This document shows positions 7,020 through 15,900 of a DNA stretch of 64,000 nucleotides, piece after piece (position 1 is the stretch's first letter; each line of letters begins with the position of its first letter). The notes under the pieces were generated by a model. The model was given only the letters and a program-made list of their open reading frames with translations, searched no databases and was not told the DNA's origin. This stretch comes from Sphingomonas soli NBRC 100801 (lineage in GTDB: Bacteria > Pseudomonadota > Alphaproteobacteria > Sphingomonadales > Sphingomonadaceae), in contig NZ_BCTZ01000018.1 of NCBI RefSeq assembly GCF_001591025.1, positions 54,922 to 118,921 of the forward strand, written 5' to 3'. Position numbers and translations under genes: made by a program.

Positions 7020-8687
7020 CTATTTGCCCTGTGCGCGCCAGCGGCGAATCGTGCGCTCCAGGATCTGCTCCTCGCCGCCCGCATCGCGCCACAGCTCGGA
7101 GAAGAGCGGGTCTTCGGAGGCGGGGCGCTTATTCTCTTCAAGATTGTCGAAGAGCAGGCGAACCGGAGTCGAGACGCCTTCGCCCACCGCGATGCACTCG
7201 CGGTTGCGCAGCGCCGGGATCGAATCGAGGAAGCCGCGCGCGCCTTCGGGCATTGCGGCCTTGACGAAGGCCTGGTCGCGTTCGTTGTTGAGTCGCATCG
7301 ACAGGATGGTGCCGCATTGCGAGAGCACGCCTTCGGCAAGATCGGACGGCCGCTGGGTGATCAGGCCCAGCGAGACGCCGTACTTACGGCCTTCCTTGGC
7401 GATGCGGCTGAGGATGCGGCCGACCGACGATCCATCGGCATTGCGTTCATTGGGCACGTAGCGATGCGCTTCCTCGCACACCAGCAGCACCGGGCGCTTG
7501 GCCTCGCCGCGTGACCAGATCGCGAAATCGAACACCATGCGGCTGAGCACCGCGACCACGACGGAGGTGATTTCGTTGGGCACGCCCGACACGTCGATGA
7601 TCGAGATCGGCTTGCCGTCGCCCGGCAGGCGGAAGATGCGCGCGATGAACTGCGCCATCGTGTCTGCTACCAGCATGCCGGAGAACATGAAGGCATAGCG
7701 CGGATCGGACTTGATCTCGTCGATCTTCGAGCGGAGCCGCAGATAGGGCGCCGTGTCGGTCGCCTTGTCCATCTTGCCCATTTCGAGCTGGATGATCTGG
7801 GTCAGGTCGGAGAGCAGATAGGGGATCGGCGCATCGACGGTCAGCTTGCCGATCTCGGCAGCGAGCCGGTTCTTCGACTTGGCCATCAACAGGCACTTGG
7901 CGAAGATATCGGCATCGACCTGCCGGTCCGAACCTTGTGTGGTCAGGAAGACCTCGCAATGCTCTTCGAAGTTCATCAGCCAATAGGGCATGGCGAGATT
8001 CGATACGTCGTATAGCGCGCCCGTATTCTTGAACGCGCTGGCATATTCGCCGTGCGGATCGATCATCACGATATGGCCCTGGGGGGCGCATTCGCAGATT
8101 CGATGAAGGATCAGGGCGGCGGCGGTCGATTTGCCGGTGCCGGTGGAGCCCAGCAGCGCGAAATGCTTGCCGAGCATCGAATCGATATAGAGCGCGGCGC
8201 GGATGTCCTTGGTGGGATAGACATTGCCGATCTCGATATGCGCGCGGTCCTCGGCGGCATAAATCTGCTTCAGGTCGGCGGTCGATACCGGGAAGACCGC
8301 GCAGCCCGGGGTGGGATAGCGCGTAACGCCGCGGCGGAACTTGTAGAGCTTGCCGGTCAGCCTTTCCTCATCGCCTTCGCCCAGAAAGTCGATCTGCGCG
8401 GCGATATGACCGTCTTCCAGCCGGAGCGAGCGGACATTGGCGATCAGCCAGGTTGCGCCGACGCGCATCTTCACCTGCGCGCCGACCTGGCCGGCATTCG
8501 CCACCACATTGTCGGCGCTTGAGGAAAGCGCTTCCAGCGCTTCGGGATCGAGCAGAATCTGGCTCGACGACCCGGAGATTTCCATCACCGCGCCGATCGG
8601 CTGGAGCGATGCCCGTGCGGGCGCGGCAGCGTCCGAAGAGACAGGCGTCGCACCTTCGAATCCGCGCGCGCCGAATTGGCCTTCCAT
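7020..8687 (-). CDS. HerA-like ATPase (DUF87)
   Basis: The 555-residue protein has an N-terminal HAS-barrel-like region (about 40-150) and a RecA-like HerA/FtsK ATPase core. Walker A GSTGTGKS is at 180-187 and the Walker B end CEEAHRY has Glu405-Glu406-Ala407-His408. HerA proteins are hexameric DNA translocases that in archaea work with the NurA nuclease in end resection. No nurA or SIR2-type partner is next to it, so its role is open. The ATG at 8687 has a GGGAGTG ribosome site. The gene stands alone, 67 bp from the next minus-strand gene. Its first 35 residues are poorly conserved-looking and Ala-rich. Confidence 0.87.
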   Translation of the reverse strand: MEGQFGARGFEGATPVSSDAAAPARASLQPIGAVMEISGSSSQILLDPEALEALSSSADNVVANAGQVGAQVKMRVGATWLIANVRSLRLEDGHIAAQIDFLGEGDEERLTGKLYKFRRGVTRYPTPGCAVFPVSTADLKQIYAAEDRAHIEIGNVYPTKDIRAALYIDSMLGKHFALLGSTGTGKSTAAALILHRICECAPQGHIVMIDPHGEYASAFKNTGALYDVSNLAMPYWLMNFEEHCEVFLTTQGSDRQVDADIFAKCLLMAKSKNRLAAEIGKLTVDAPIPYLLSDLTQIIQLEMGKMDKATDTAPYLRLRSKIDEIKSDPRYAFMFSGMLVADTMAQFIARIFRLPGDGKPISIIDVSGVPNEITSVVVAVLSRMVFDFAIWSRGEAKRPVLLVCEEAHRYVPNERNADGSSVGRILSRIAKEGRKYGVSLGLITQRPSDLAEGVLSQCGTILSMRLNNERDQAFVKAAMPEGARGFLDSIPALRNRECIAVGEGVSTPVRLLFDNLEENKRPASEDPLFSELWRDAGGEEQILERTIRRWRAQGK

Positions 8688-8754
8688 CGGTCACTCCCAT
8701 TTGACGGCGGCCATTGTGCCCATGGGAGGTAAAAATACGGTGTGTTTCGTGCGA

Positions 8755-9528
8755 TCAGAATCGCCGCCAGATCGCCCCCGCGCCCCAGCCGAACAATATG
8801 GATAGCGCGACGGCGGTAATGCCATAGATCCATGAATGGCGTTCTGCGCTGGTAGCCACGAAGCGCTCGAAGCCCGATTTGCGGATGTCGATCGGGCGGA
8901 CGGCCGCCGCGAGCACGCGCCCGTCGCGGATCAGGAAGGTCTCGGCGGTGAAGCGGCCAACTGGAACGCGCGCCGGAATCTGGAGCCGCGCGCGGTACAG
9001 CACGCCGTCGGTGATCTCCACCGCGCGGGGCGCTTCATAATAAAGGCCGGTGCGAGTCCTGAGATCGACCAGTCCCTTGTCGAACCGGCCCTGCACCTCT
9101 GGCGTCGCGCCCGATGCGGGGGAAAGCTGGAGGCTGTCGACGCCCAGTTCGTAGATCGCGCGGGTGCGTTCGTCGACAAGCTCGCGGATCGGCTTGGAAG
9201 AGGCGACGGCGAAGAAGCTGGGTGCCGAGCGATACCGCATCCGCCCCGCATTGACCCAGATGCCTGCCACCTTCTCCTTCTCGCGGACGAGCACCGATTG
9301 GGTCGGCCCTTTGACGACCACCACGATATCCGCCGGTTTCTCCTTGTCGCCCGGCACGCGCCCCCCGGGATAGAGGATCGCGCCGAACAGCAGGAGCTCG
9401 GCACCGGTAAAGGAATAGGCGATCTCGATGTCGCGCTGCGAGACGTCGGGCACCAGCACCGGCTTCTGTCCGGGCTGGCTCTGGCCCATCAGCAGCGGGG
9501 CCAGCAGCAGGATGGCCCGGCGCTTCAC
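8755..9528 (-). CDS. TIGR02186 family membrane-anchored protein
   Basis: The 257-residue protein has a signal peptide (MKRRAILLLAPLLMG), a periplasmic beta-rich region with VPDVSQRDIEIAYSFTGAEL near the start, and one C-terminal membrane helix (IYGITAVALSILFGWGAGAI) ending in basic residues. This layout matches the uncharacterised TIGR02186 family of alphaproteobacteria, usually found beside a TauE/SafE permease, as here. The GTG start overlaps the TauE stop (CTGTGA), so translation is coupled. Function is unknown; the constant pairing suggests an accessory subunit for transport of a sulfur-containing or other organic anion, which is inference. Confidence 0.8.
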   Translation of the reverse strand: MKRRAILLLAPLLMGQSQPGQKPVLVPDVSQRDIEIAYSFTGAELLLFGAILYPGGRVPGDKEKPADIVVVVKGPTQSVLVREKEKVAGIWVNAGRMRYRSAPSFFAVASSKPIRELVDERTRAIYELGVDSLQLSPASGATPEVQGRFDKGLVDLRTRTGLYYEAPRAVEITDGVLYRARLQIPARVPVGRFTAETFLIRDGRVLAAAVRPIDIRKSGFERFVATSAERHSWIYGITAVALSILFGWGAGAIWRRF

Positions 9529-10439
9529 AGCGTATGCACCGTATAGATCTCGTCGGGTCGCCAGGCGAGGCCGAGCAGCATGCGCAGCGCCACCGCCAGC
9601 ACGATGATCGCCAGCACCAGCCGCAGATATTCGGGCTTCGCTTTCTGCGCCATCCGCGCGCCGAGCTGTGCGCCGATGACCGATCCGAGCAGCAGCAGTG
9701 CGGCGAGGACGATGTCGACCGCCTTGGTGGTGGTCGCGTGCACCATCGTCGCGGCGGCCGTGACGAACAGGATCTGGAACAGCGAGGTGCCGACCACGAC
9801 CTGCGTGCCCATGCCCAGCAGATAGAGCATCGCCGGTACCAGGATGAAGCCGCCGCCGACGCCGAGCAGCACGGTCAGGATGCCGGTGAAGAAGCCCAGG
9901 ATCAGCGGTGCGAGCGGCGAGATGTAGAGCCCCGAGCGGTAGAAGCGCCAGCGCAGCGGCAGCATCGCCACCAGCGGGTGATGCCGCCGCCGCCGGGGCT
10001 TGGCGCGGGCATGGCCGCGCGCCACGCGGATCGCGCCCACCGATTCGTGCAGCATCAATCCGCCGATCGAACCGAGCATTAAGACGTAAAGAATCGCGAT
10101 TACAGTATCGATTGAGCCGTTCGCCTGCAGCTGGGTGAATATCCCCGCTCCCACCAAACTCCCCACCACCCCGCCGGCAACAAGCACGAGTCCCATATGC
10201 ACATCGACACCGTCACGGCGGAAATGCGCGAACACGCCCGAAACGCTCGCGCCGGTCACCTGGCTAGCTGCCGAGGCCGCAGCGACGGTCGGCGGGATGC
10301 CGTAGAAGATCAGAAGCGGCGTGGTGAGGAAGCCGCCGCCGACGCCGAACATGCCCGACAGGAGCCCGACACCCAGCCCCAGCGCGACGATAACGAGCGC
10401 GTTGACCGAGAGGCTGGCGATGGGGAGGTACAGGTCCAT
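9525..10439 (-). CDS. TauE/SafE-family anion permease
   Basis: About 304 residues with eight or so hydrophobic segments. The family's duplicated glycine-rich motif is visible twice: GLLSGMFGVGGGFLTTPLL near the N-terminus and LLGVGGGFILVPAMLY in the second half. TauE/SafE proteins export or import sulfite, sulfoacetate and related anions across the inner membrane; the substrate cannot be told from sequence. I start at the Met of MDLYLPIASL (10439); three more upstream codons are possible. It overlaps the TIGR02186 gene by 4 bp and lies 48 bp after the NfrA-like gene, so all four minus-strand genes may be one transcript. Confidence 0.9.
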   Translation of the reverse strand: MDLYLPIASLSVNALVIVALGLGVGLLSGMFGVGGGFLTTPLLIFYGIPPTVAAASAASQVTGASVSGVFAHFRRDGVDVHMGLVLVAGGVVGSLVGAGIFTQLQANGSIDTVIAILYVLMLGSIGGLMLHESVGAIRVARGHARAKPRRRRHHPLVAMLPLRWRFYRSGLYISPLAPLILGFFTGILTVLLGVGGGFILVPAMLYLLGMGTQVVVGTSLFQILFVTAAATMVHATTTKAVDIVLAALLLLGSVIGAQLGARMAQKAKPEYLRLVLAIIVLAVALRMLLGLAWRPDEIYTVHTL

Positions 10440-10487
10440 TGGCAGCACGCGATACCGCGTCCCGCGCGGCCGTGCAAAAGCGCGGCG

Positions 10488-11456
10488 CTAGAAATCTCCG
10501 CCCAATGTGAGCGCCAGCCCCGAACCCGGCCTTGCGCGGCCCGCCACGCGCTGGCGCCAGTCCAGGGAGAGACGGAGCCTGCCCAGCGTCAGCGTGGCGG
10601 AAGGGCCGATATCGAGCCGCTCGGCACCGCGCTGCACGCCGCCCCATGCGCCGATGCCGAGCGACAAGGGATATGCTGCCGTGCGCGCGACGCGAATGCC
10701 GCCATCGGCATAAGGATCGACGCGGCCGCGTGCGACGGCACCCGCCTGAACATAGCCCTCGATACGAAAGCCACGGGCTTCGCGATAAAGCCCCGCCGCT
10801 ATCCCGGCGCCTATGCCGGATGGCCCTCCGTCGATCGCGACGCGACGCTCCACCGCCAGGCGAATCGGCGCCTGGCCGGGTTGCCATTCCACTCCGGCCG
10901 CAGCTTCCCGTCCCTTACCGGCAAGCGGGGCAGAGACGCGCCCGAATATCGCAATGCGCGGCCGGGCCGCCAGGAGATAGGCGACCCGCACACCTGCCTG
11001 CCCGCCGCCCAATTGCCCGGCGGGCGCGGCGCCGGTTCCGCTCCCGCCCCGCGCTACGAACCAGCCGCTTGCCGACCAGCGATTGGTGCGAGGGGAGGGC
11101 GGGGGCGGAAGCGGCAAGGCGGGCGGAGCCGGCGCTAGCGCGAATTCTTCCAAAGGCTGGAAGCCTGGCAGCGGAATGGGCGGCGCAAATGGGCCGGCGT
11201 GCAAAGGTGGCGAGGGGTTCAGCGGCCAGCGGGGCCGGAAGCGGCGGGCGGAGATCCGCCGTGGGGGACGCGCGGGCAGGCCGAGCGCCACGGCCATCGC
11301 GGGCAGTTCGGCGGATGGCGTTGCCGCAAGAGGAACGAGCGCACGGATAGCATTGGGCAGCGATCCGGTCTGCGGCCAGAGCAGGGCGATGCGCACGCCG
11401 ATCCAGCCAACGCAGACCAGCCCGACAAAGCGGAAGGGCCGACCGCGCGCGCTCAC
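10488..11456 (-). CDS. NfrA C-terminal-like outer-membrane protein
   Basis: The 322-residue protein has three parts: a hydrophobic N-terminus (FVGLVCVGWIGVRIALLWP, signal or anchor), a proline/alanine-rich linker (about 50-135) and a C-terminal beta-rich region (about 140-322). The last part carries QAGVRVAYLL, ERLDIGPSATLTL and SLDWRQRVAGRARPGSG and ends in Phe, as expected for an outer-membrane barrel strand. From memory this resembles the NfrA C-terminal domain (the barrel of the E. coli phage N4 receptor), but it lacks the long TPR region of E. coli NfrA. It overlaps the NfrB-like glycosyltransferase by 4 bp. The likely role is export or anchoring of the glycan made by that enzyme. Confidence 0.65.
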   Translation of the reverse strand: MSARGRPFRFVGLVCVGWIGVRIALLWPQTGSLPNAIRALVPLAATPSAELPAMAVALGLPARPPRRISARRFRPRWPLNPSPPLHAGPFAPPIPLPGFQPLEEFALAPAPPALPLPPPPSPRTNRWSASGWFVARGGSGTGAAPAGQLGGGQAGVRVAYLLAARPRIAIFGRVSAPLAGKGREAAAGVEWQPGQAPIRLAVERRVAIDGGPSGIGAGIAAGLYREARGFRIEGYVQAGAVARGRVDPYADGGIRVARTAAYPLSLGIGAWGGVQRGAERLDIGPSATLTLGRLRLSLDWRQRVAGRARPGSGLALTLGGDF

Positions 11457-12832
11457 ACTGCCACGTGCTCGGGATCATCCGGAAACTGGTGATCCGTCTT
11501 GTCCCAGCGCGGTGCCGCGCCCGCTAGCATCCGGATATAGGCGATCAGCGCCAGCCGCGCGGCCAGCAACGCGATCAAATTGCCGACAAAGGCGCGCGGC
11601 ACGGACCAGAACGCTTCTCGCCAGCCATAGCCGCGCCAGACGAATAAGCCCCGGACCCCGAGCCGCCAGCCGAGCAGCGCGAAATTTACCCACAGCAGAT
11701 CCTGGATGAGCGGCGGAAGGGCCGGCGGCGGATTGTTCGAGATGAAATGCGCGCCCGACGACGTGCCCCAGGCAACCAGTGCGCCATAGGCAATGGCGAG
11801 CACCGGCATTGCCAACGTCGCGCGACGGTCGCGCATCCGCATCCAATGATCGCCCAGATTGCCCGCGCGGCTCCAGCCGGTGCGATCCCAACCGGCGAGC
11901 GCGATCCCGTTGAGCCAGCGCGCCTTTTGCCGCACGGCTGCAGGGAGCGTGTCTGGGAAATAGGCCCGTACCGCGACAGGGGGACCGCCGGGACGCTCGG
12001 CTACGCGGGCCAGTGCGGTCTCACCCCCCATGGATGCGACGGTCAGCCCAAGTTCGTAATCCTCGGTAAGCGAGGTCGCATCGAAAGGAACGCCGCCGCG
12101 CGCCTCCGCGATCTGCTTGAGCATGTCCAGGCGTACCGCGCACCCTACGCCGGCAAGCGGCATTCCCGCGCCAAGCGCCTGGCGGACGACGAGCGACTTG
12201 GCGTGGGCCTCGGCAAACTCGTCCATGTAGTGCCCGGCAACGAAGCGGGAGCGTGGATGCGGAAGCGGCAGCACGGGGAGCTGGACTGCAACGTAGCGCC
12301 GGAGCCACTGGGCATAGACGCGGAGTTCGAGCGGGTGGACGACGTCCTCCGCGTCGTGGAGGGCGACTGCGAAGACCGGCACATTCTCCACCGCCTCGTC
12401 GCGCAGCATCGCTCGCCAGAGCGTGTTGAGGCAATCCGCCTTGGTCGTCGGACCGGCCTGCCCGCCGATGACGAGCCGTACCCGCGCATCCAGCGCCGAA
12501 ACCTGCGCTACCGCGTGGATTGTTTCCGGATCGTTCGGGTAGGTGCCGACATAGAGGAGGTAATTGTCGTGCTCGAACCGGGCGAGCGCCGTGCGGAGCA
12601 TGTCGCCGATCACTGCGGATTCATCCCAGGCAGGAATGAACACGGCTATCCGGCCCGGCACCGGCGCATCGCCTTGAGAGGGCGTTTCTACGCCCGGCCG
12701 CAGCTTCATCTTCAGCCGCCGCGCGACGTAGATCAGGTCCACCGCCAGATCATCGATGCCGCCGACCAGAAACCAGATCGCGGCGAACAAGGTAGATTCG
12801 CGCGCAACGGCGTCGATCGCGGCGATCAGCAT
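11453..12832 (-). CDS. NfrB-like membrane glycosyltransferase
   Basis: 459 residues from the ATG at 12832, which has GGGGGA upstream; a longer in-frame start at 12898 adds 22 unlikely residues. An N-terminal membrane helix leads to the cytoplasmic GT2 domain: IAVFIPAWDESAVIGDM, YVGTYPNDPETIHAV, LHDAEDVVHPLELR (DxD-like metal site) and TSLTEDYELG (acceptor-site TED), followed by C-terminal membrane helices. These blocks match the glycosyltransferase half of E. coli NfrB, recently linked to a surface glycan serving as phage N4 receptor. The usual C-terminal c-di-GMP-binding domain of NfrB appears to be missing. It is first in the operon with the NfrA-like barrel. Confidence 0.82.
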   Translation of the reverse strand: MLIAAIDAVARESTLFAAIWFLVGGIDDLAVDLIYVARRLKMKLRPGVETPSQGDAPVPGRIAVFIPAWDESAVIGDMLRTALARFEHDNYLLYVGTYPNDPETIHAVAQVSALDARVRLVIGGQAGPTTKADCLNTLWRAMLRDEAVENVPVFAVALHDAEDVVHPLELRVYAQWLRRYVAVQLPVLPLPHPRSRFVAGHYMDEFAEAHAKSLVVRQALGAGMPLAGVGCAVRLDMLKQIAEARGGVPFDATSLTEDYELGLTVASMGGETALARVAERPGGPPVAVRAYFPDTLPAAVRQKARWLNGIALAGWDRTGWSRAGNLGDHWMRMRDRRATLAMPVLAIAYGALVAWGTSSGAHFISNNPPPALPPLIQDLLWVNFALLGWRLGVRGLFVWRGYGWREAFWSVPRAFVGNLIALLAARLALIAYIRMLAGAAPRWDKTDHQFPDDPEHVAV

Positions 12833-12986
12833 TTGGCCATTCCCCCGTTTCGGAGGGAAACCTATCCGAAACGGAGTAGCAATGAGGGATGGGTCCAAAA
12901 CGGATGCGCCAACATTGGTTAATTCGCTGCTGGACTCGTTTCGCGTGCGAGTTAGGGTGGCGCGCTGCTAGAGGGGATAGGCTGCC

Positions 12987-15900
12987 ATGAAGCTCGTTGC
13001 TCGGCTCGGGATATTGGCGCTTGTCGCCGCGCCACTGGGAGCGATCGCCGCATTCGGCGACAATAGCCCGCAGGTCGAAATGGCGACGCCGGGTATCGGC
13101 AATGGCGCGATCGAGCGCTTCACCGCGCGGTTCAACACGCCGATGGTGCCTTTGGGCGACCCCCGTGCCCCATCCCCCTTCACGGTGGAATGTGCGGTTG
13201 GCGGCGAAGGGCGCTGGGTCGATCAGCAGACCTTTGTCTATGAGTTCGCCAATCCGCTTCCCGGTGGGATCACCTGCAAGTTCAAGAACCGTGATAAGTT
13301 GAAGAGCGTCGCCGGCTACGATGTGGTCGGGCAATCGGAGTTTACCGTCGATAGCGGCGGGCCGATCGCGCGCGAAGTGCTGCCGAGTCGCTATGGCAGC
13401 GAAATCGAGGAGGATCAGGTGTTCCTCGTCTCGGCGAACCTCGCGCCGGATCCTGCGTCGGTTGCTGCCAATGCCTATTGCGCTGTCGACGGCGTGGGCG
13501 AGAAAATCCCGGTCGATGTGCTGCCGGGCGATGTCGCGCCAAGGCTATTGGCTGATCTGGGCACCGATCGCTGGGAAGTGCAGAGCTTCTTGACCAATTC
13601 GGGGCTGCCGCAAGCGCTGCCCGCCAGTACCGAGGACAGGGGCAAGGCACTCGCCAGCGTCGTCGCCCTGAAATGCCGCCGGCCGCTGCCGCCCGGTCGC
13701 GATATCGCCGTCGTCTGGGGCAAAGATATCAAGAGCATGTCCGGTCGCACTGCCGGTACAGATCAACGCTTCGATTTTACCGTGCGCAAGCCGTTTTCGG
13801 CGCGTTTCGAGTGCTCGCGGGTCAATCCCCAGGCGGGCTGCAACCCGGTCAAGGACGCATGGGTGCGCTTCTCCGCGCCGATCGCGCGCGCGCAGGCAGA
13901 GGCGGTGCGGATCACGCTGCCGGACGGCAAGCAACTGACCCCGATCTTCAACGATGACGACAAGAACAAGGCATTTGTCGGCGATCTGAAGTTCAAGGCG
14001 CCACTGCCAGCCGCGCTCACGGCGAAACTCACTCTGCCGGCCGATGTTTCGGACGAAAGCGGGCGCAAGCTTTCCAATGCCGAGCGATTCCCGCTCGATG
14101 TGAAGTTCGATGCGCCCCCGCCGCTGGTGAAGTTCGCCGCGAATTTCGGCATCCTGGAGGTCAAGACCGGCGGCGTGCTGCCGGTCACGGTGCGCAACGT
14201 CGAGGCGGATCTCGCGGGCAGCCGAATGGACGTCGGCGGGCAGAGCCTGAAGGTGGCCGGGGGCGATGGCGAGATCGCCAAATGGCTCCGCGCGCTTGAC
14301 GATGCAGCCGAGGACAAGTCCGACGAGGTCAAGAAGGGCGACGAGGTCACCCATATCAATCAGACCGGCGCCAAGCCGTTGCTGACCCCCGCCACGGGCA
14401 AGCCCTTCAAGGTGGGATTGCCGGGCAAGGGCAAGGAATTCGAAGTCGTCGGCATTCCGCTCGAAAAGCCGGGCTTCTATATCGTAGAGCTGGCCTCGCC
14501 CGCACTGGGCCAGGCGCTGCTCGGCCGCAATGCGCCGCGCTACGTGGCGGCTGGCGCGCTCGTCACCAACATGAGCGTGCACTTCAAATGGGGCCGCGAG
14601 CAATCGCTTGTCTGGGTCACCGCGCTCGACACCGGCCAGGGCGTGAGCGCCGATGTGCAGGTGACCGATAGCTGCACGGGGCAGGTGCTCGCCAAGGGGA
14701 AGAGCGATGCGTCGGGCCGCCTCACCGTGCCGGCCGGGCTGCCCAAGCCCGAAACCTATGCGAGTTGCGAGAATGGCAACAGCGCGCCGCTGATGATCTC
14801 GGCGCGGGCCGGGGACGATTTCAGCTTCACGCTTACCGAATGGGGGCAGGGCATCCGCCCCTATGATTTCGATCTGACCTATGGTTACAGCGATCCGGAA
14901 GACGTGTTTCACACCGTCTTCGATCGCGCGCTCGTCCGTCAGGGCGAGACGATCCATATGAAGCATATCGTGCGCAAGCCGATCGGGGCGGGTTTCGCCC
15001 TGACGCCCGCGTTCACCGGGAAGCTTCGCCTGTCACACCGCGGGTCGGATACCAATTACGATCTGCCGCTGACGATCGACGCGAATGGCATTGGCGAGAC
15101 CGAATGGACCGCGCCATCGGGCGCCAAGATGGGCGATTACGACATCCAGGTGCTCGTGAAGGAGGGCGGCGAGGACAAGACGATCTGGACGCAGCAATCG
15201 TTCAAGGTCGACGAGTATAAACTGCCGACGATGCGCGCGACCGTGAACGGTCCGAAGGAAGCAGCGGTACGGCCAGCCTCGCTGCCGCTTGATCTGTTCG
15301 TCGGATATCTCTCGGGCGGTGGCGCGGCGAACCTGCCGGTCGAGCTGCGCGTCGGATATTACGCGTCCAGCAGCGCACCGGACGGGTATGAAGGCTATAG
15401 CTTTGGCGGTCGCGCGATGGCCGAAGGCATCAAGCCGATGGACGGCGAAGGCGAGGACGAGACCGTTCAGCTGCCGCCGACCCAGACGCTGCCGGTCAGC
15501 CTGGGCGGCGATGGCAGCGCGCGCACCATTGTGGAAGTGCCGCAGACGCTCGACCAGCTCACCTCGATGGCGGTCGAGATGGATTATCAGGACGCCAACG
15601 GCCAGATTCTGACCGCGTCGCGGCGCATCCCGATCTACACGTCCGCCGTCCAGCTTGGCATCAAGACCGATGGCTGGCTGATGAAGCAGGACGATCTGCG
15701 CCTGCGCTTCGTTGCGCTCGATACGGCGGGCAAGCCGCTCGCAAACCAGTCGATCTCGGTGGAGCTGTACAGCCGCGAGATATTGACCGCGCGGCGGCGG
15801 CTGATCGGCGGCTTCTATGCCTATGACAACCAGATGAAGACGACGCGTCTGGGCGCCACCTGTTCGGCGACGACCGATGCCCAGGGTCTGGCGACCTGCC

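Noticed and set aside
13545..14966. 473-codon minus-strand frame within A2M
   Set aside because: Shadow frame; same reasons as for the other antisense frames.
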